A DNA stretch of 64,000 bases. It comes from Allofrancisella guangzhouensis. GTDB lineage: Bacteria; Pseudomonadota; Gammaproteobacteria; Francisellales; Francisellaceae. The notes beneath the pieces are model-generated. The model was not told where the DNA came from and did not search any database. It saw nothing but the letters and a program-made list of their open reading frames with translations. The stretch lies in the NCBI RefSeq assembly GCF_000815225.1, contig NZ_CP010427.1, positions 1,116,001 through 1,180,000 on the forward strand, in the 5' to 3' direction. Positions 18,063 through 26,635 of the stretch are shown here, in pieces (positions within the stretch are counted from its first letter, which is position 1; every line of letters begins with the position of its first letter). The position numbers were made by a program, and so were the translations under genes.

Positions 18063-18643
18063 TAAGCGTGACCTATCTTTTTAAACAAAGTGTCTAGGTT
18101 TTGGAAGCTATAACCTGCATGTTCGATATGGTGTTGCCATTTTGCTTTATTTTCATAATTAAATAAAATTTTTTTACTAAGTTTGGTTGTAACAATCCAA
18201 TCATTAGCTTTAATTTCATTGGTTAGCTGTTCAGCAGTCCAGCAACTATAGCCAACTATCGGTAAGAAATATTCCGGTAGGATATTATTGGCTAGATCTT
18301 CTAGGATATCTATGGAAGCTGTAATAGCTAAACCCTCATCTAGTCTAACAGTCGAGCTATAATTTCTACCATTTGTAGTATGTAAAATTAAAATTTTATG
18401 CGAACTAATAGGTCCACCCATATAAAGAGGGTGATTAAGAATTTCTTTGAAAGTGTTTGCGCAAGGGATTTCTAATTCTTCAAATACATCTTTAAGAGTA
18501 TCTGCTAAAGGCTTATTAATAATTAAACCCATAGCGCCATGTTTATCATTTTGACATAAGTATATTACAGATTGGGTAAATACAGCATCATTCTTGATAA
18601 GAGGCGTTGCAAGTAAAATTTCACTTTTATGATTTTGAAACAT
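18062..18643 (-). CDS. YqgE/AlgH family protein (DUF179)
   Basis: A 193-residue member of the AlgH/YqgE family. Its biochemical role is unsettled; in Pseudomonas it was named as an alginate regulator. Family residues are ILLATPLIKNDAVFTQSVIY at 9-28, GAMGLIINKPL, MGGPI and GYSCWTAEQLTNEIKANDW. No signal peptide or membrane segment. Overlaps ruvX by one base. The gene is divergent from the NUDIX gene, start codons 47 bases apart. Confidence 0.9.
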   Translation of the reverse strand: MFQNHKSEILLATPLIKNDAVFTQSVIYLCQNDKHGAMGLIINKPLADTLKDVFEELEIPCANTFKEILNHPLYMGGPISSHKILILHTTNGRNYSSTVRLDEGLAITASIDILEDLANNILPEYFLPIVGYSCWTAEQLTNEIKANDWIVTTKLSKKILFNYENKAKWQHHIEHAGYSFQNLDTLFKKIGHA

Positions 18644-18690
18644 ATTATATTGTTATAACCTATATACTTATTTTGATAAAACGAAACAGC

Positions 18691-19095
18691 ATGAAAAAAA
18701 TTAATGCAGCAGTGGGTATCATTCTAGATGATAAAAACTCTAAAGTCTATATAACACTAAGACAAAAACACCAAACATATTCTGACTATTGGGAATTTCC
18801 TGGCGGTAAAGTTGAAAAGAATGAAACTTTTATAGAATGTATTAAACGTGAGCTTTATGAAGAGATTGGAATTTTTGCAAAATCCATAAATTCTTTCTTT
18901 AAGAAAAAATACATTAATAGAGATAATCTAGAAGTAAGCTTGGAATTTTTTATTATAAATAAATTTGAAAATAAACCTTATCCAAAAGAAAATCAGCAAT
19001 TGAAACTTATAAAAATTTCAGAACTCAAAAAATATAATTTTTTACCAGCAAGTCAAGAAATCATCGATAAATTACAAGCTATTTATGAATTTTAG
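18691..19095 (+). CDS. mutT: MutT-like NUDIX hydrolase
   Basis: A 134-residue NUDIX protein. The Nudix box is perfect: GKVEKNETFIECIKRELYEE then IGI (Gx5Ex7REUxEExGU), near residues 38-60. MKKINAAVGIILDD at the N-terminus and EFPGG before the box match MutT, which sanitises 8-oxo-dGTP. The frame extends 28 codons upstream, overlapping the yqgE start, but the ATG at 18691 aligns with homologues. Substrate is inferred from resemblance; other NUDIX substrates are possible. Confidence 0.85.
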   Translation: MKKINAAVGIILDDKNSKVYITLRQKHQTYSDYWEFPGGKVEKNETFIECIKRELYEEIGIFAKSINSFFKKKYINRDNLEVSLEFFIINKFENKPYPKENQQLKLIKISELKKYNFLPASQEIIDKLQAIYEF

Positions 19096-19360
19096 CCGCC
19101 TAAATTTATTAAAAGAGTAGTTATTAACAGGTCTTAAACACATACTTATCAACGATACGTATAATTTAACATAATATATATTATGCGAATGTTTATATTT
19201 TGTTGATAAAAAAATGTTTTAACTTACATACAAATAAATAAGAGGTATTTTAAAAAACTACTATCTATAAATTAAAAATTTAAAGCTTGAAATTTATTAT
19301 TGAATAGGTATATTAGATTTTATAAAAAATAATAAAATAAAAATTATAAAATTTTATAAT
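19096..19360. other. Intergenic region with two perfect AT-rich palindromes
   Basis: Very AT-rich spacer. CATAATATATATTATG at 19170-19185 is a perfect 16-mer palindrome, and ATTATAAAATTTTATAAT at 19343-19360 is a perfect 18-mer palindrome abutting the start codon of the following regulator. Either could be an operator; AT-rich DNA also gives such palindromes by chance. Confidence 0.5.
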
Positions 19361-19648
19361 ATGTTAAGTGATATATTCCATCAACCAATAAGAACGAAGA
19401 TTATAACCTACTTATATTCTACAGAAAACGCTTGTTTTAAAGATATAAAGACTTTACTTGAGCTGACTGATGGGCACATGAGCACTCATATGCGTGTTTT
19501 TGTAAAAAATGGATATATTGCTAGCAAAAAATCATTTAAATCTGGCAAACCTATAACAACTTACAGTATTACAGAAAAAGGTAAAGAAGACTTCCTAAAA
19601 TATTTAGGCGAATTAGAATGTATAGTTAAGTATGTCAAACAATTCTAG
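19361..19648 (+). CDS. Small winged-helix transcriptional regulator
   Basis: A 95-residue protein consisting of one winged helix-turn-helix. IFHQPIRTKIITYLYS is the first helix; FKDIKTLLELTDGHMSTHMR is the helix-turn-helix; KSFKSGKPITTYSITEKGKE is the wing. This is the layout of the ArsR/MarR-like HTH_27 group, typically dimeric repressors. No ligand or sensor domain is present. No ribosome site is visible, and the start abuts an 18-mer palindrome (19343-19360), which might be an autoregulatory operator. Its last 14 bases overlap the convergent DUF3293 gene. Confidence 0.8.
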   Translation: MLSDIFHQPIRTKIITYLYSTENACFKDIKTLLELTDGHMSTHMRVFVKNGYIASKKSFKSGKPITTYSITEKGKEDFLKYLGELECIVKYVKQF

Positions 19649-20045
19649 ATAAAAAATCTCCTACTTCTATAGCTTTTCTCTGGTCAATTGCACATTTAAC
19701 TACATATATTTTGAGATTTTTTACATAGTAAATAGCATCTTGAGAAAATTTTAAACCTAAATCACAAGCATCATCAATAGAAGTTATTTCAAACATAAAT
19801 CCATTTTCTTTATGTCCGTGCCCTGTACAATCAAACCCGTTAATTTGATATATCCAATTAAAATTTTGCTTAAGCTCATTTTCTAGAACTTTATTTCTTA
19901 GCGTATTCTCTTTTAGGCTAAGTTCTTGATTCATAGGGTTAAAAGCTGTAATTATAGCAAATTTTGACGGGTAATATTCAGGGATTATAGGTAATTCAAA
20001 TTTGGTAGTGAAATACCAATCTGGCATGCTGCTGCTATTATTCAT
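19635..20045 (-). CDS. DUF3293 family protein
   Basis: A 136-residue cytosolic protein that resembles the DUF3293 family: FAIITAFNPMNQELSLKENT in the first third, then GFDCTGHGHKENGFMFE and a C-terminal FSQDAIYYV. The function of the family is unknown. It overlaps the thioredoxin gene by eight bases at its 5' end and the winged-helix gene by 14 bases at its 3' end, so it is probably co-translated with thioredoxin. Confidence 0.75.
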   Translation of the reverse strand: MNNSSSMPDWYFTTKFELPIIPEYYPSKFAIITAFNPMNQELSLKENTLRNKVLENELKQNFNWIYQINGFDCTGHGHKENGFMFEITSIDDACDLGLKFSQDAIYYVKNLKIYVVKCAIDQRKAIEVGDFLSRIV

Positions 20046-20364
20046 ATGCTTCTAATTTTTTCTGAAGTTGAGAAGCTGTAAAAACACCGTTTAAAGTTTC
20101 AAGTTGTTTTGCATTTTTAAATATAATAAGTGTAGGAATACTTCTAATACCAAATTTAGCAGCTAAATTTTGATTATCATCGACATTTATTTTCACAATC
20201 AAAGCATTCTCATAGTCTTTAGATAACTGATCAAGTATTGGTCCAAGAGTTTTGCATGGACCACACCAGTCAGCGTAAAAATCTACAAGTATTGGTTTTG
20301 ATGTGCTATTAATTATCTTATCAAAACCTGCTTCATCTGTTTTTACAACGTTACTTACAGCCAT
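20038..20364 (-). CDS. trxA: Thioredoxin
   Basis: A 108-residue classical thioredoxin with redox motif WCGPCK near residue 32-37, preceded by ILVDFYADW, and the cis-proline region IRSIPTLIIF near 73-82. It reduces protein disulfides in the cytosol with electrons from thioredoxin reductase. It sits between a SIMPL-like lipoprotein gene (7 bases upstream) and a DUF3293 gene (overlapping), all on one strand. Confidence 0.95.
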   Translation of the reverse strand: MAVSNVVKTDEAGFDKIINSTSKPILVDFYADWCGPCKTLGPILDQLSKDYENALIVKINVDDNQNLAAKFGIRSIPTLIIFKNAKQLETLNGVFTASQLQKKLEAYE

Positions 20365-20371
20365 TTTTGTA

Positions 20372-21055
20372 TTACCTCTCGATAAATGTTACGTTTGCTT
20401 TTATACTTATATCTTTCAATACAGTAGTTTGATTAAAACTCTCATCTGAATTTGCCACTGCTTTCATTAAAACTAGATTATTAACTCTAGGGGTTACTGT
20501 ATTATAATCAGAGCCATATTTGATAGATTGTATAACATAGTGACTATCAGTTTGTTTATTAAAATTATTTAGATATTGTTTTGTATTATTATATATTTTT
20601 ATCATTAACTCTTGTTTTGCGGTTTCAATCTCTTGGGTTGGTGGATTATAATCTAGAATATCGACTACCAGCTTTTGTCCATTAGATTTTTGGCTATCTA
20701 GAGTAGTTTGTAATTTATTCAATTGAGCTTGAGTAACTCTAGCTTGCAACTCTAATGTGACATTTAGAGTACCGCTTTGGTTTGTATTTTGCTGAATATT
20801 TTTAATCTGCCAGTTAGTATCAACAATATTTTTAATATTAGCAGTAATTTTGTGTTGGATGTTATTTATATCTTTTAAAGTTGTTGTAGCATAGCCTGTA
20901 ACTTGTACAAGAACACTATTGCTTTTAATACTAATTTCTGCTTGAGTTGTGTAACTGATAGTATTATGTGTTTTTTGGCTCTTATTATCACATGCATACA
21001 GTGATGTCACCGTAGCAAGACTAATTAAAAAAGCTGTAGAAAGAATCTTTTTCAC
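20372..21055 (-). CDS. SIMPL-like (DUF541) lipoprotein
   Basis: A 227-residue exported protein. The start is GTG at 21055, eight bases after a GAGGGGAT ribosome site. The signal peptide ends in SLYAC, a plausible lipobox with Cys near residue 22. The mature part has repeated beta strands and paired helices of the SIMPL fold (SVLVQVTGYATTTLKD, then NVTLELQARVTQ, and IKANVTFI at the end). SIMPL proteins are periplasmic or envelope-bound, and some are linked to oxidative stress; the role here is unknown. Likely first gene of the SIMPL-trxA-DUF3293 unit. Confidence 0.65.
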   Translation of the reverse strand: MKKILSTAFLISLATVTSLYACDNKSQKTHNTISYTTQAEISIKSNSVLVQVTGYATTTLKDINNIQHKITANIKNIVDTNWQIKNIQQNTNQSGTLNVTLELQARVTQAQLNKLQTTLDSQKSNGQKLVVDILDYNPPTQEIETAKQELMIKIYNNTKQYLNNFNKQTDSHYVIQSIKYGSDYNTVTPRVNNLVLMKAVANSDESFNQTTVLKDISIKANVTFIER

Positions 21056-21216
21056 TAAACTTATCCCCTCTCTTTATCTTACTATAAACTTTTATATTCT
21101 AAGTTTAACAGATAAACGCAGTTTACATATAATAAATAAGCATTTTGAGAATATTTTTTAATACAGTTACAGCTATATAGTTTTAGTTTACAGCAGTTCC
21201 ATAAGTAATAAATTTT

Positions 21217-22362
21217 TCATATAACTGAATTTAATACATTATCTAATGACTCTAAAATCTGTTCTTTTATTTCATTATCAAAAGGAAAATCATCAGCTGT
21301 CAATTGAGATTTAACAAAACTTTCTAGTAATAGATGTTGAGCATCATGTAAAGAAAGCCCTCTAGATTGTAGATAAAACAAAGCTTCTTTATCCAACTCG
21401 CCTACTGTTGCTCCATGAGTACAAACAACATCGTCAGAATAGATTACTAACTCTGGTTTAGTATTGATTTCAGCCTTATTGCTTAATTGGATATTTTTAT
21501 TATTTTGAAAGGCTTGAATTTGTTTAACACCTTTGGCAACTACTGCTTTAGCATTAAACCAAGCTTTTGAGGCTCCATTAACTACCCCACGAAAGTTTAC
21601 GTTACTGTAAGTATTAGAAGCATTATGGTTAACAAGGAAGCAAGCATTAGCAATAGTTTGATTATTAAGCAAGTAAAGTCCTCTGATATCAAACCTTGAA
21701 CCTTCTTTATTAAGATTAGCTATAAAATCATTTCTAAGTAAAGCATCTTTATTTAACAAATTAAAAGAATTAAATTCTGCATTTTTTTCTAAATTTACTA
21801 AATAATTTGCAGTAGTTAAGAGCTCTACGTTATTAGAGTTATTAGCATTATTTGTAAAATTAATTTTTGCTGACTCTGCTAAATCCATATCTAAAAATAA
21901 ATTGATAGCTGAATTTGATGTTAAATTCACAAAATCAATATCCAAATTCAAATTAGCAAAAATACCAACTTTTAGCTTTAAAGAAATATTAGTTAATTTA
22001 CCCTTTGCATTTTCAGTATTTATAAATATCAAGCTTAAGCAGTCTCTAGTATTTTTTAGTGTTTCTACCATAAAATGTTTTGAGTTTTCTATTGCTAGTT
22101 TAGACATCTTTCTTGTATCTTTATTAAATTCTAAACTGCTTATAGGAGTTAATTTATTATGGTAATCAATAGCCAAAACTCCGTCTATTATGATTATAAC
22201 TTTTTCTTGAGTGTCAAATTTAAAACCTTCAAGATAGTCTTTAGTTTGTAGAGATTCTTTAAGTATCTCGATTATATTATTTTTATCGTAAATAGCAGCT
22301 AAATCGGTATATTTCCAGCTTTCTTGTTTAATAGTTGGTAGAGAATCTTTGTTTATTAACAT
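21217..22362 (-). CDS. sufD: SufD, Fe-S scaffold subunit
   Basis: A 381-residue SufBD-family protein, partner of SufB and SufC in the SufBC2D scaffold. N-terminal IKQESWKYTDLAAIY is the usual SufD start; the middle is the parallel beta-helix core; the C-terminal part has the family helix HGATVGELDKEALFYLQSRG at ~315-335. It is the last visible gene of the operon. No sufS or sufE follows; a 161-base gap precedes the next gene. Confidence 0.93.
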   Translation of the reverse strand: MLINKDSLPTIKQESWKYTDLAAIYDKNNIIEILKESLQTKDYLEGFKFDTQEKVIIIIDGVLAIDYHNKLTPISSLEFNKDTRKMSKLAIENSKHFMVETLKNTRDCLSLIFINTENAKGKLTNISLKLKVGIFANLNLDIDFVNLTSNSAINLFLDMDLAESAKINFTNNANNSNNVELLTTANYLVNLEKNAEFNSFNLLNKDALLRNDFIANLNKEGSRFDIRGLYLLNNQTIANACFLVNHNASNTYSNVNFRGVVNGASKAWFNAKAVVAKGVKQIQAFQNNKNIQLSNKAEINTKPELVIYSDDVVCTHGATVGELDKEALFYLQSRGLSLHDAQHLLLESFVKSQLTADDFPFDNEIKEQILESLDNVLNSVI

Positions 22363-22377
22363 TTTTTTTACCTTTTT

Positions 22378-23121
22378 TTAACTATTTAACCAAGAATAAC
22401 CTTTCTCTTCTAGCTCTAGAGCGAGGTTTTTATCTCCAGTTTTAACAATTTTCCCATCTGCTAAGACATGTACAAAGTCAGGTTGTATATAATCTAAAAG
22501 TCTTTGGTAGTGAGTAATTACTAAAAAGCTTCTATTATAACTACGCATAGAATTTGCTCCATGTGACACTATTTGTAAAGCATCAATATCTAAACCAGAA
22601 TCAGTTTCATCCAATATAGCTAATTTTGGCTCAAGCATCATAAGCTGAAGCATTTCATTACGCTTTTTTTCACCACCAGAGAAACCTTCATTTACCCCTC
22701 GAGACATGTATTTTTGATCAATTTTAAGAACTTGCATGTTTTCTTTTAATTTCTTCATAAAAGAAATGGCATCCATTTCATTTTCGCCTTTTTGCTTACG
22801 GATACTGTTTACAGCTGTTTTTAAAAACTGAACGTTGCTAACCCCAGAGATTTCAATAGGATATTGTAAGCTCAAAAAAATTCCTGCAGCCGCCCTCTCA
22901 GATATACTTAGATTATTTATGTCTTCTCCGGTAAATTTTATAGAGCCTTGAGTTATTTCATAACCATCCTTCCCTGCTAAAATATTACTTAAAGTACTTT
23001 TGCCAGCTCCATTTGGTCCCATTATTGCATGTACTTCACCATAATTAACTTTTAGATCTAGTCCTTTTAAAATTTGTTTATCACCAACATTTACATGCAG
23101 GTTTTCTATTTCTAACAACAT
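22378..23121 (-). CDS. sufC: SufC ATPase
   Basis: A 247-residue ABC-type ATPase that powers the SufBCD Fe-S scaffold. Walker A is GPNGAGKST near residue 35; the signature is FSGGEKKRNEMLQLMMLEPK near 148; Walker B is LAILDETDSGLD near 170, with the DETDSGLD spelling characteristic of SufC; the switch His lies in LVITHYQRLL. It sits between sufB (45-base gap) and sufD (15-base gap). Confidence 0.97.
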   Translation of the reverse strand: MLLEIENLHVNVGDKQILKGLDLKVNYGEVHAIMGPNGAGKSTLSNILAGKDGYEITQGSIKFTGEDINNLSISERAAAGIFLSLQYPIEISGVSNVQFLKTAVNSIRKQKGENEMDAISFMKKLKENMQVLKIDQKYMSRGVNEGFSGGEKKRNEMLQLMMLEPKLAILDETDSGLDIDALQIVSHGANSMRSYNRSFLVITHYQRLLDYIQPDFVHVLADGKIVKTGDKNLALELEEKGYSWLNS

Positions 23122-23166
23122 TTTTTAACCTTATTTTATTGATTTATCTTAAGTAAATTAGATTTT

Positions 23167-24615
23167 CTAACCAACAGCGCCCTCTAAACTTACTTCCATA
23201 AGTTTTTGTGCCTCAACTGCAAATTCTAAAGGAAGTTTCTTAAAAACTTCTTTACAAAATCCATTTACTATCATCGCGATAGCATCTTCTTCAGAGATCC
23301 CCCTTTGCTTACAGTAGAAAAGTTGATCTTCAGATATTTTAGATGTGGTTGCTTCGTGCTCTATTTGAGAAGTACTACTCTTATTTTCAATATATGGGTA
23401 AGTATGAGCACCGCAATTATGCCCTATAAGTAAAGAATCACATTGAGAAAAATTACGTGCGTTAGCAGCATTTGGAGATATTCTAACTAACCCTCTGTAT
23501 GCTTGAGATGCTCGTCCTGCTGAAATGCCCTTAGAAATAATAGTACTTTTAGTGTTTTTACCAATATGGATCATTTTAGTACCAGTATCTGCTTTTTGAG
23601 AATGACGTGTTAAAGCAACAGAATAAAACTCACCTACAGAATTGTCTCCTCGTAATACTACCGAAGGGTACTTCCAAGTAATAGCTGAACCTGTCTCTAC
23701 TTGTGTCCAAGAAATTTTGGAATTATCACCTTTACACATACCTCTTTTAGTAACAAAATTATATATCCCACCTTTACCATTTTTATCACCAGGATACCAG
23801 TTTTGTACAGTAGAATATTTAATTTCAGCTCTATTTAAAGCAATTAGCTCAACTACAGCAGCATGAAGTTGATTTTCATCTCGCATTGGTGCAGTACACC
23901 CTTCTAGATAACTTACATAACTGTCCTCATCTGCTATAATAAGAGTTCTCTCAAACTGTCCTGTATTCATAGCATTTATTCTAAAATATGTAGATAACTC
24001 CATCGGACAAGTGACGCCCTTTGGTATATATACAAAAGAGCCATCACTAAATACCGCTGAGTTTAGAGCAGCAAAGAAATTATCACTTTGTGGAACCACA
24101 GAACCAAGGTATTTTTGTACTAAGTCGGGGTGCTTCTGTACAGCTTCTGATATTGGACAAAATATCACCCCCGCTTCAGCAAGTTTATCTTTAAATGTAG
24201 TTACAACAGATACGGAGTCAAATACCGCATCTACAGCTATGTTTTTGACACCAGCAAGCATTTCTTGCTCATGTAAGGGAATGCCTAGTTTATTATAAGT
24301 TTCAATAATCTCTGGATCGATCTCGTCTAAGCTTTTAGGGTGATCTTTCATAGACTTAGGGGAAGAATAATAACTAATAGCTTGGTAGTCTATTTTAGGG
24401 TAATTAAGATCAGCCCAACCAGGCTCTTGCATTTCTAACCACTTTTTATACCCTTTAAGACGCCATTCTAACATAAATTGAGGCTCATTTTTTCTAGCTG
24501 AAATTAAACTAATAACCTCTTCATTTAAACCAGCAGCTATAGTCTCATTTTCAATGTTTGTAACAAAACCATGTTCGTAATCTTGTTCAATAAATTTATC
24601 TAAATTTTTACTCAT
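23167..24615 (-). CDS. sufB: SufB, Fe-S scaffold subunit
   Basis: A 482-residue SufB. The frame is open 14 codons upstream, into the regulator gene, but the ATG at 24615 gives the normal N-terminus and a 16-base gap. Typical segments are [14 protein letters not shown], the beta-helix core with [20 protein letters not shown], and the C-terminal [20 protein letters not shown] with the Cys and Glu positions involved in cluster assembly. It builds 4Fe-4S clusters with SufC and SufD. Confidence 0.97.
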   Translation of the reverse strand: MSKNLDKFIEQDYEHGFVTNIENETIAAGLNEEVISLISARKNEPQFMLEWRLKGYKKWLEMQEPGWADLNYPKIDYQAISYYSSPKSMKDHPKSLDEIDPEIIETYNKLGIPLHEQEMLAGVKNIAVDAVFDSVSVVTTFKDKLAEAGVIFCPISEAVQKHPDLVQKYLGSVVPQSDNFFAALNSAVFSDGSFVYIPKGVTCPMELSTYFRINAMNTGQFERTLIIADEDSYVSYLEGCTAPMRDENQLHAAVVELIALNRAEIKYSTVQNWYPGDKNGKGGIYNFVTKRGMCKGDNSKISWTQVETGSAITWKYPSVVLRGDNSVGEFYSVALTRHSQKADTGTKMIHIGKNTKSTIISKGISAGRASQAYRGLVRISPNAANARNFSQCDSLLIGHNCGAHTYPYIENKSSTSQIEHEATTSKISEDQLFYCKQRGISEEDAIAMIVNGFCKEVFKKLPLEFAVEAQKLMEVSLEGAVG

Positions 24616-24631
24616 TTTATTTAGCTCTTGG

Positions 24632-25039
24632 TTATTCCATGTGATTAACGATATCATAGATTGAAGTGTTAGAAAGTATATCTAACACTTTATTATTCAT
24701 GATCTTCCAATAGTTGTGTACAGTGCATTTTTTTAAAACACTACAACTTTTTTGCATATCGCAACACTCAGTAATGCTAACATCATTTTCCACTGCTTTA
24801 ACAATTTCCAACACAGATATTTCTCTCGGGTTTTTGACTAGTACATAGCCACCATCAACACCTCGTTTAGAAGCTACTATGTTTGCTAAAGAAAGGAGAT
24901 TTAACAACTTTCTTACCGTGGGTATATTTAAGCCTGTTATTTCTGCTGTTTTTGCTGCACTATACGGAGAGGAATCATTTTTAGCAATAGTAACTACTAT
25001 AAGTAGTCCATAATCTAGTAACTTACTTATCTTTAACAT
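24632..25039 (-). CDS. Rrf2-family Fe-S-sensing regulator of the suf operon
   Basis: A 135-residue winged-helix repressor of the Rrf2/IscR family. The N-terminal [15 protein letters not shown] and the [20 protein letters not shown] helix-turn-helix are followed by the wing [11 protein letters not shown]93, C99 and C105 have the same C-x5-C-x5-C spacing as the 2Fe-2S ligands of IscR; C92 is an extra Cys. It probably senses cluster supply and represses itself and sufBCD, which follow 16 bases on. Its promoter spans a perfect palindrome (25056-25070) and leaves a leader of only about 7 bases. Confidence 0.9.
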   Translation of the reverse strand: MLKISKLLDYGLLIVVTIAKNDSSPYSAAKTAEITGLNIPTVRKLLNLLSLANIVASKRGVDGGYVLVKNPREISVLEIVKAVENDVSITECCDMQKSCSVLKKCTVHNYWKIMNNKVLDILSNTSIYDIVNHME

Positions 25040-25052
25040 AATGTTTACTTAA

Positions 25053-25081
25053 ACTATACTATTTTAGTATCATTTTGTCGA
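25053..25081 (-). promoter_or_regulatory. Promoter and palindromic operator of the regulator-sufBCD operon
   Basis: On the minus strand TCGACA (25081-25076) and TATAGT (25058-25053) are 17 bases apart, a good sigma-70 pair. ATACTAAAATAGTAT (25070-25056) is a perfect palindrome, ATACTA/TAGTAT with a 3-base centre, covering part of the spacer and the -10 box. That is where an autoregulatory Rrf2-type repressor would bind. Confidence 0.6.
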
Positions 25082-25192
25082 TATGATAATAATAAACGTC
25101 AGCAAAGTAAATTAAAATTTGCTTATTTTAACACCTTAGATTAGTATGTTTGCAATCTAGTATTATATTTTTTAACATTTTATCAATAAAAT

Positions 25193-26563
25193 ATGAGAAT
25201 TGCTATTTTAGGTGCAGGACAATTAGGTATTTATCTAACACAAAGACTTAGTTTAGATCATCAAGTATCAATTATTGATTTAGATGAAGAAAAATTAGGG
25301 TTTATATCTTCTGCCTTTGATGTGCAAACCATAATTGGTGATGTTACTAAACCAAATATAATGATGGAAGCCAATTTTAAAGATACAGATATGATAATAG
25401 CTGTAACTTCTGATGACACTACAAATATAGCTGTATGTGATATGGCTTATAAACTATACAAAACACCTTATAAAATAGCTAGAATTAGAGACACTGAATA
25501 TAGTAGGTTCCCTAAATTATTAAACAATATCGATTTAGTGATTAAATCTTTTCTTGAAACTACAAAACAGTTAGAACAATTGATCTTCCTACCAGGGGCC
25601 TATTTTATATCTAGTTTTTTTGATAAAAAAGTACAAATAATTGGGGTTGAAGTTGCGGAAAACTCACCTTTAATAGGCTTTTCAGTAAAAGACATATACC
25701 TTGGTTTGGGTGATGTGAGGGTTGATATAATATCCGTATATAGAGGAGACAATAAGCTTGATATAAATGACCCTAATATCTTGATTAAAGCTGGAGATAG
25801 AGCAATGTATTTATCTGATAAAGTATACTCTCCTCAAATATTATCCATATTCCAACCTAAAAAGGTTAATATCAAAAAGATATTTATAGCTGGAATTAAT
25901 CATGCGAGTATAACTTTAGCTAAATCTCTTGAAAATAAAGGTTATACAATAAAAATAATAGACCCAAATGCAAAAAAATGTGAAGCAGCTATAAATCAAT
26001 TATCTAAGTCAACAGTACTGCAATATAATCCTGTTAATAATAATCTTCTAGTGAATGAGGGAATAGATGAAGCTGATATGTTTTTTGCACTTACTAACTC
26101 CGATGAAATAAATATTATGTCATCAATACTTGCAAAGAAACTAGGCGCTAAGAAAACAGTCGCTACTGTTAATAGTGCCGAATATTATTCTATTACTAGA
26201 GATTTAAAATTGATAGATTTATCTATTTCACCACACAATTTTTCATACACAACTATTAAAGCCTTTCTTACTCAAGTTGACATACTTAGAATGTATGAGA
26301 TTGAAGGTACAGAAGAATTACTAGTCGAAATAAAAGTTCATGGTGAAGAAAATATGTCCACTATTATAGGTAAAAATATAATTGAAATTAAATTACCAAA
26401 TGGGTTAAAAATCTTAGCTATCATGAGAAATAACATACCTATGTTTTATATTGATAACGTAGTTGTAGAAAATGAAGATCGTCTTATCCTTAAAGTGGAT
26501 AATAAAGATACCTTAAATACACTAGAAAAACTTTTCCAAGTAATGCCTTTATATATAGCTTAA
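25193..26563 (+). CDS. trkA: Trk potassium uptake regulator TrkA
   Basis: A 456-residue peripheral membrane protein that gates the Trk potassium channel by binding NAD(H) or nucleotides. It has two tandem RCK units: Rossmann fold MRIAILGAGQLGIYL at 1-15 with an RCK_C domain at ~145-225, then a second fold (KIFIAGINHASITLAKSLE near 230) with a second RCK_C at ~370-455. Length matches E. coli TrkA (458). The membrane partner TrkH/TrkG is not in the window. Transcribed divergently from the suf operon. Confidence 0.95.
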   Translation: MRIAILGAGQLGIYLTQRLSLDHQVSIIDLDEEKLGFISSAFDVQTIIGDVTKPNIMMEANFKDTDMIIAVTSDDTTNIAVCDMAYKLYKTPYKIARIRDTEYSRFPKLLNNIDLVIKSFLETTKQLEQLIFLPGAYFISSFFDKKVQIIGVEVAENSPLIGFSVKDIYLGLGDVRVDIISVYRGDNKLDINDPNILIKAGDRAMYLSDKVYSPQILSIFQPKKVNIKKIFIAGINHASITLAKSLENKGYTIKIIDPNAKKCEAAINQLSKSTVLQYNPVNNNLLVNEGIDEADMFFALTNSDEINIMSSILAKKLGAKKTVATVNSAEYYSITRDLKLIDLSISPHNFSYTTIKAFLTQVDILRMYEIEGTEELLVEIKVHGEENMSTIIGKNIIEIKLPNGLKILAIMRNNIPMFYIDNVVVENEDRLILKVDNKDTLNTLEKLFQVMPLYIA

Positions 26564-26635
26564 AAGGATTACTAATTTACGTTATTTTAATGTACTATAA
26601 CTTTTGTGTTTAATGTTTTAATTTTTTGTTTTTTT

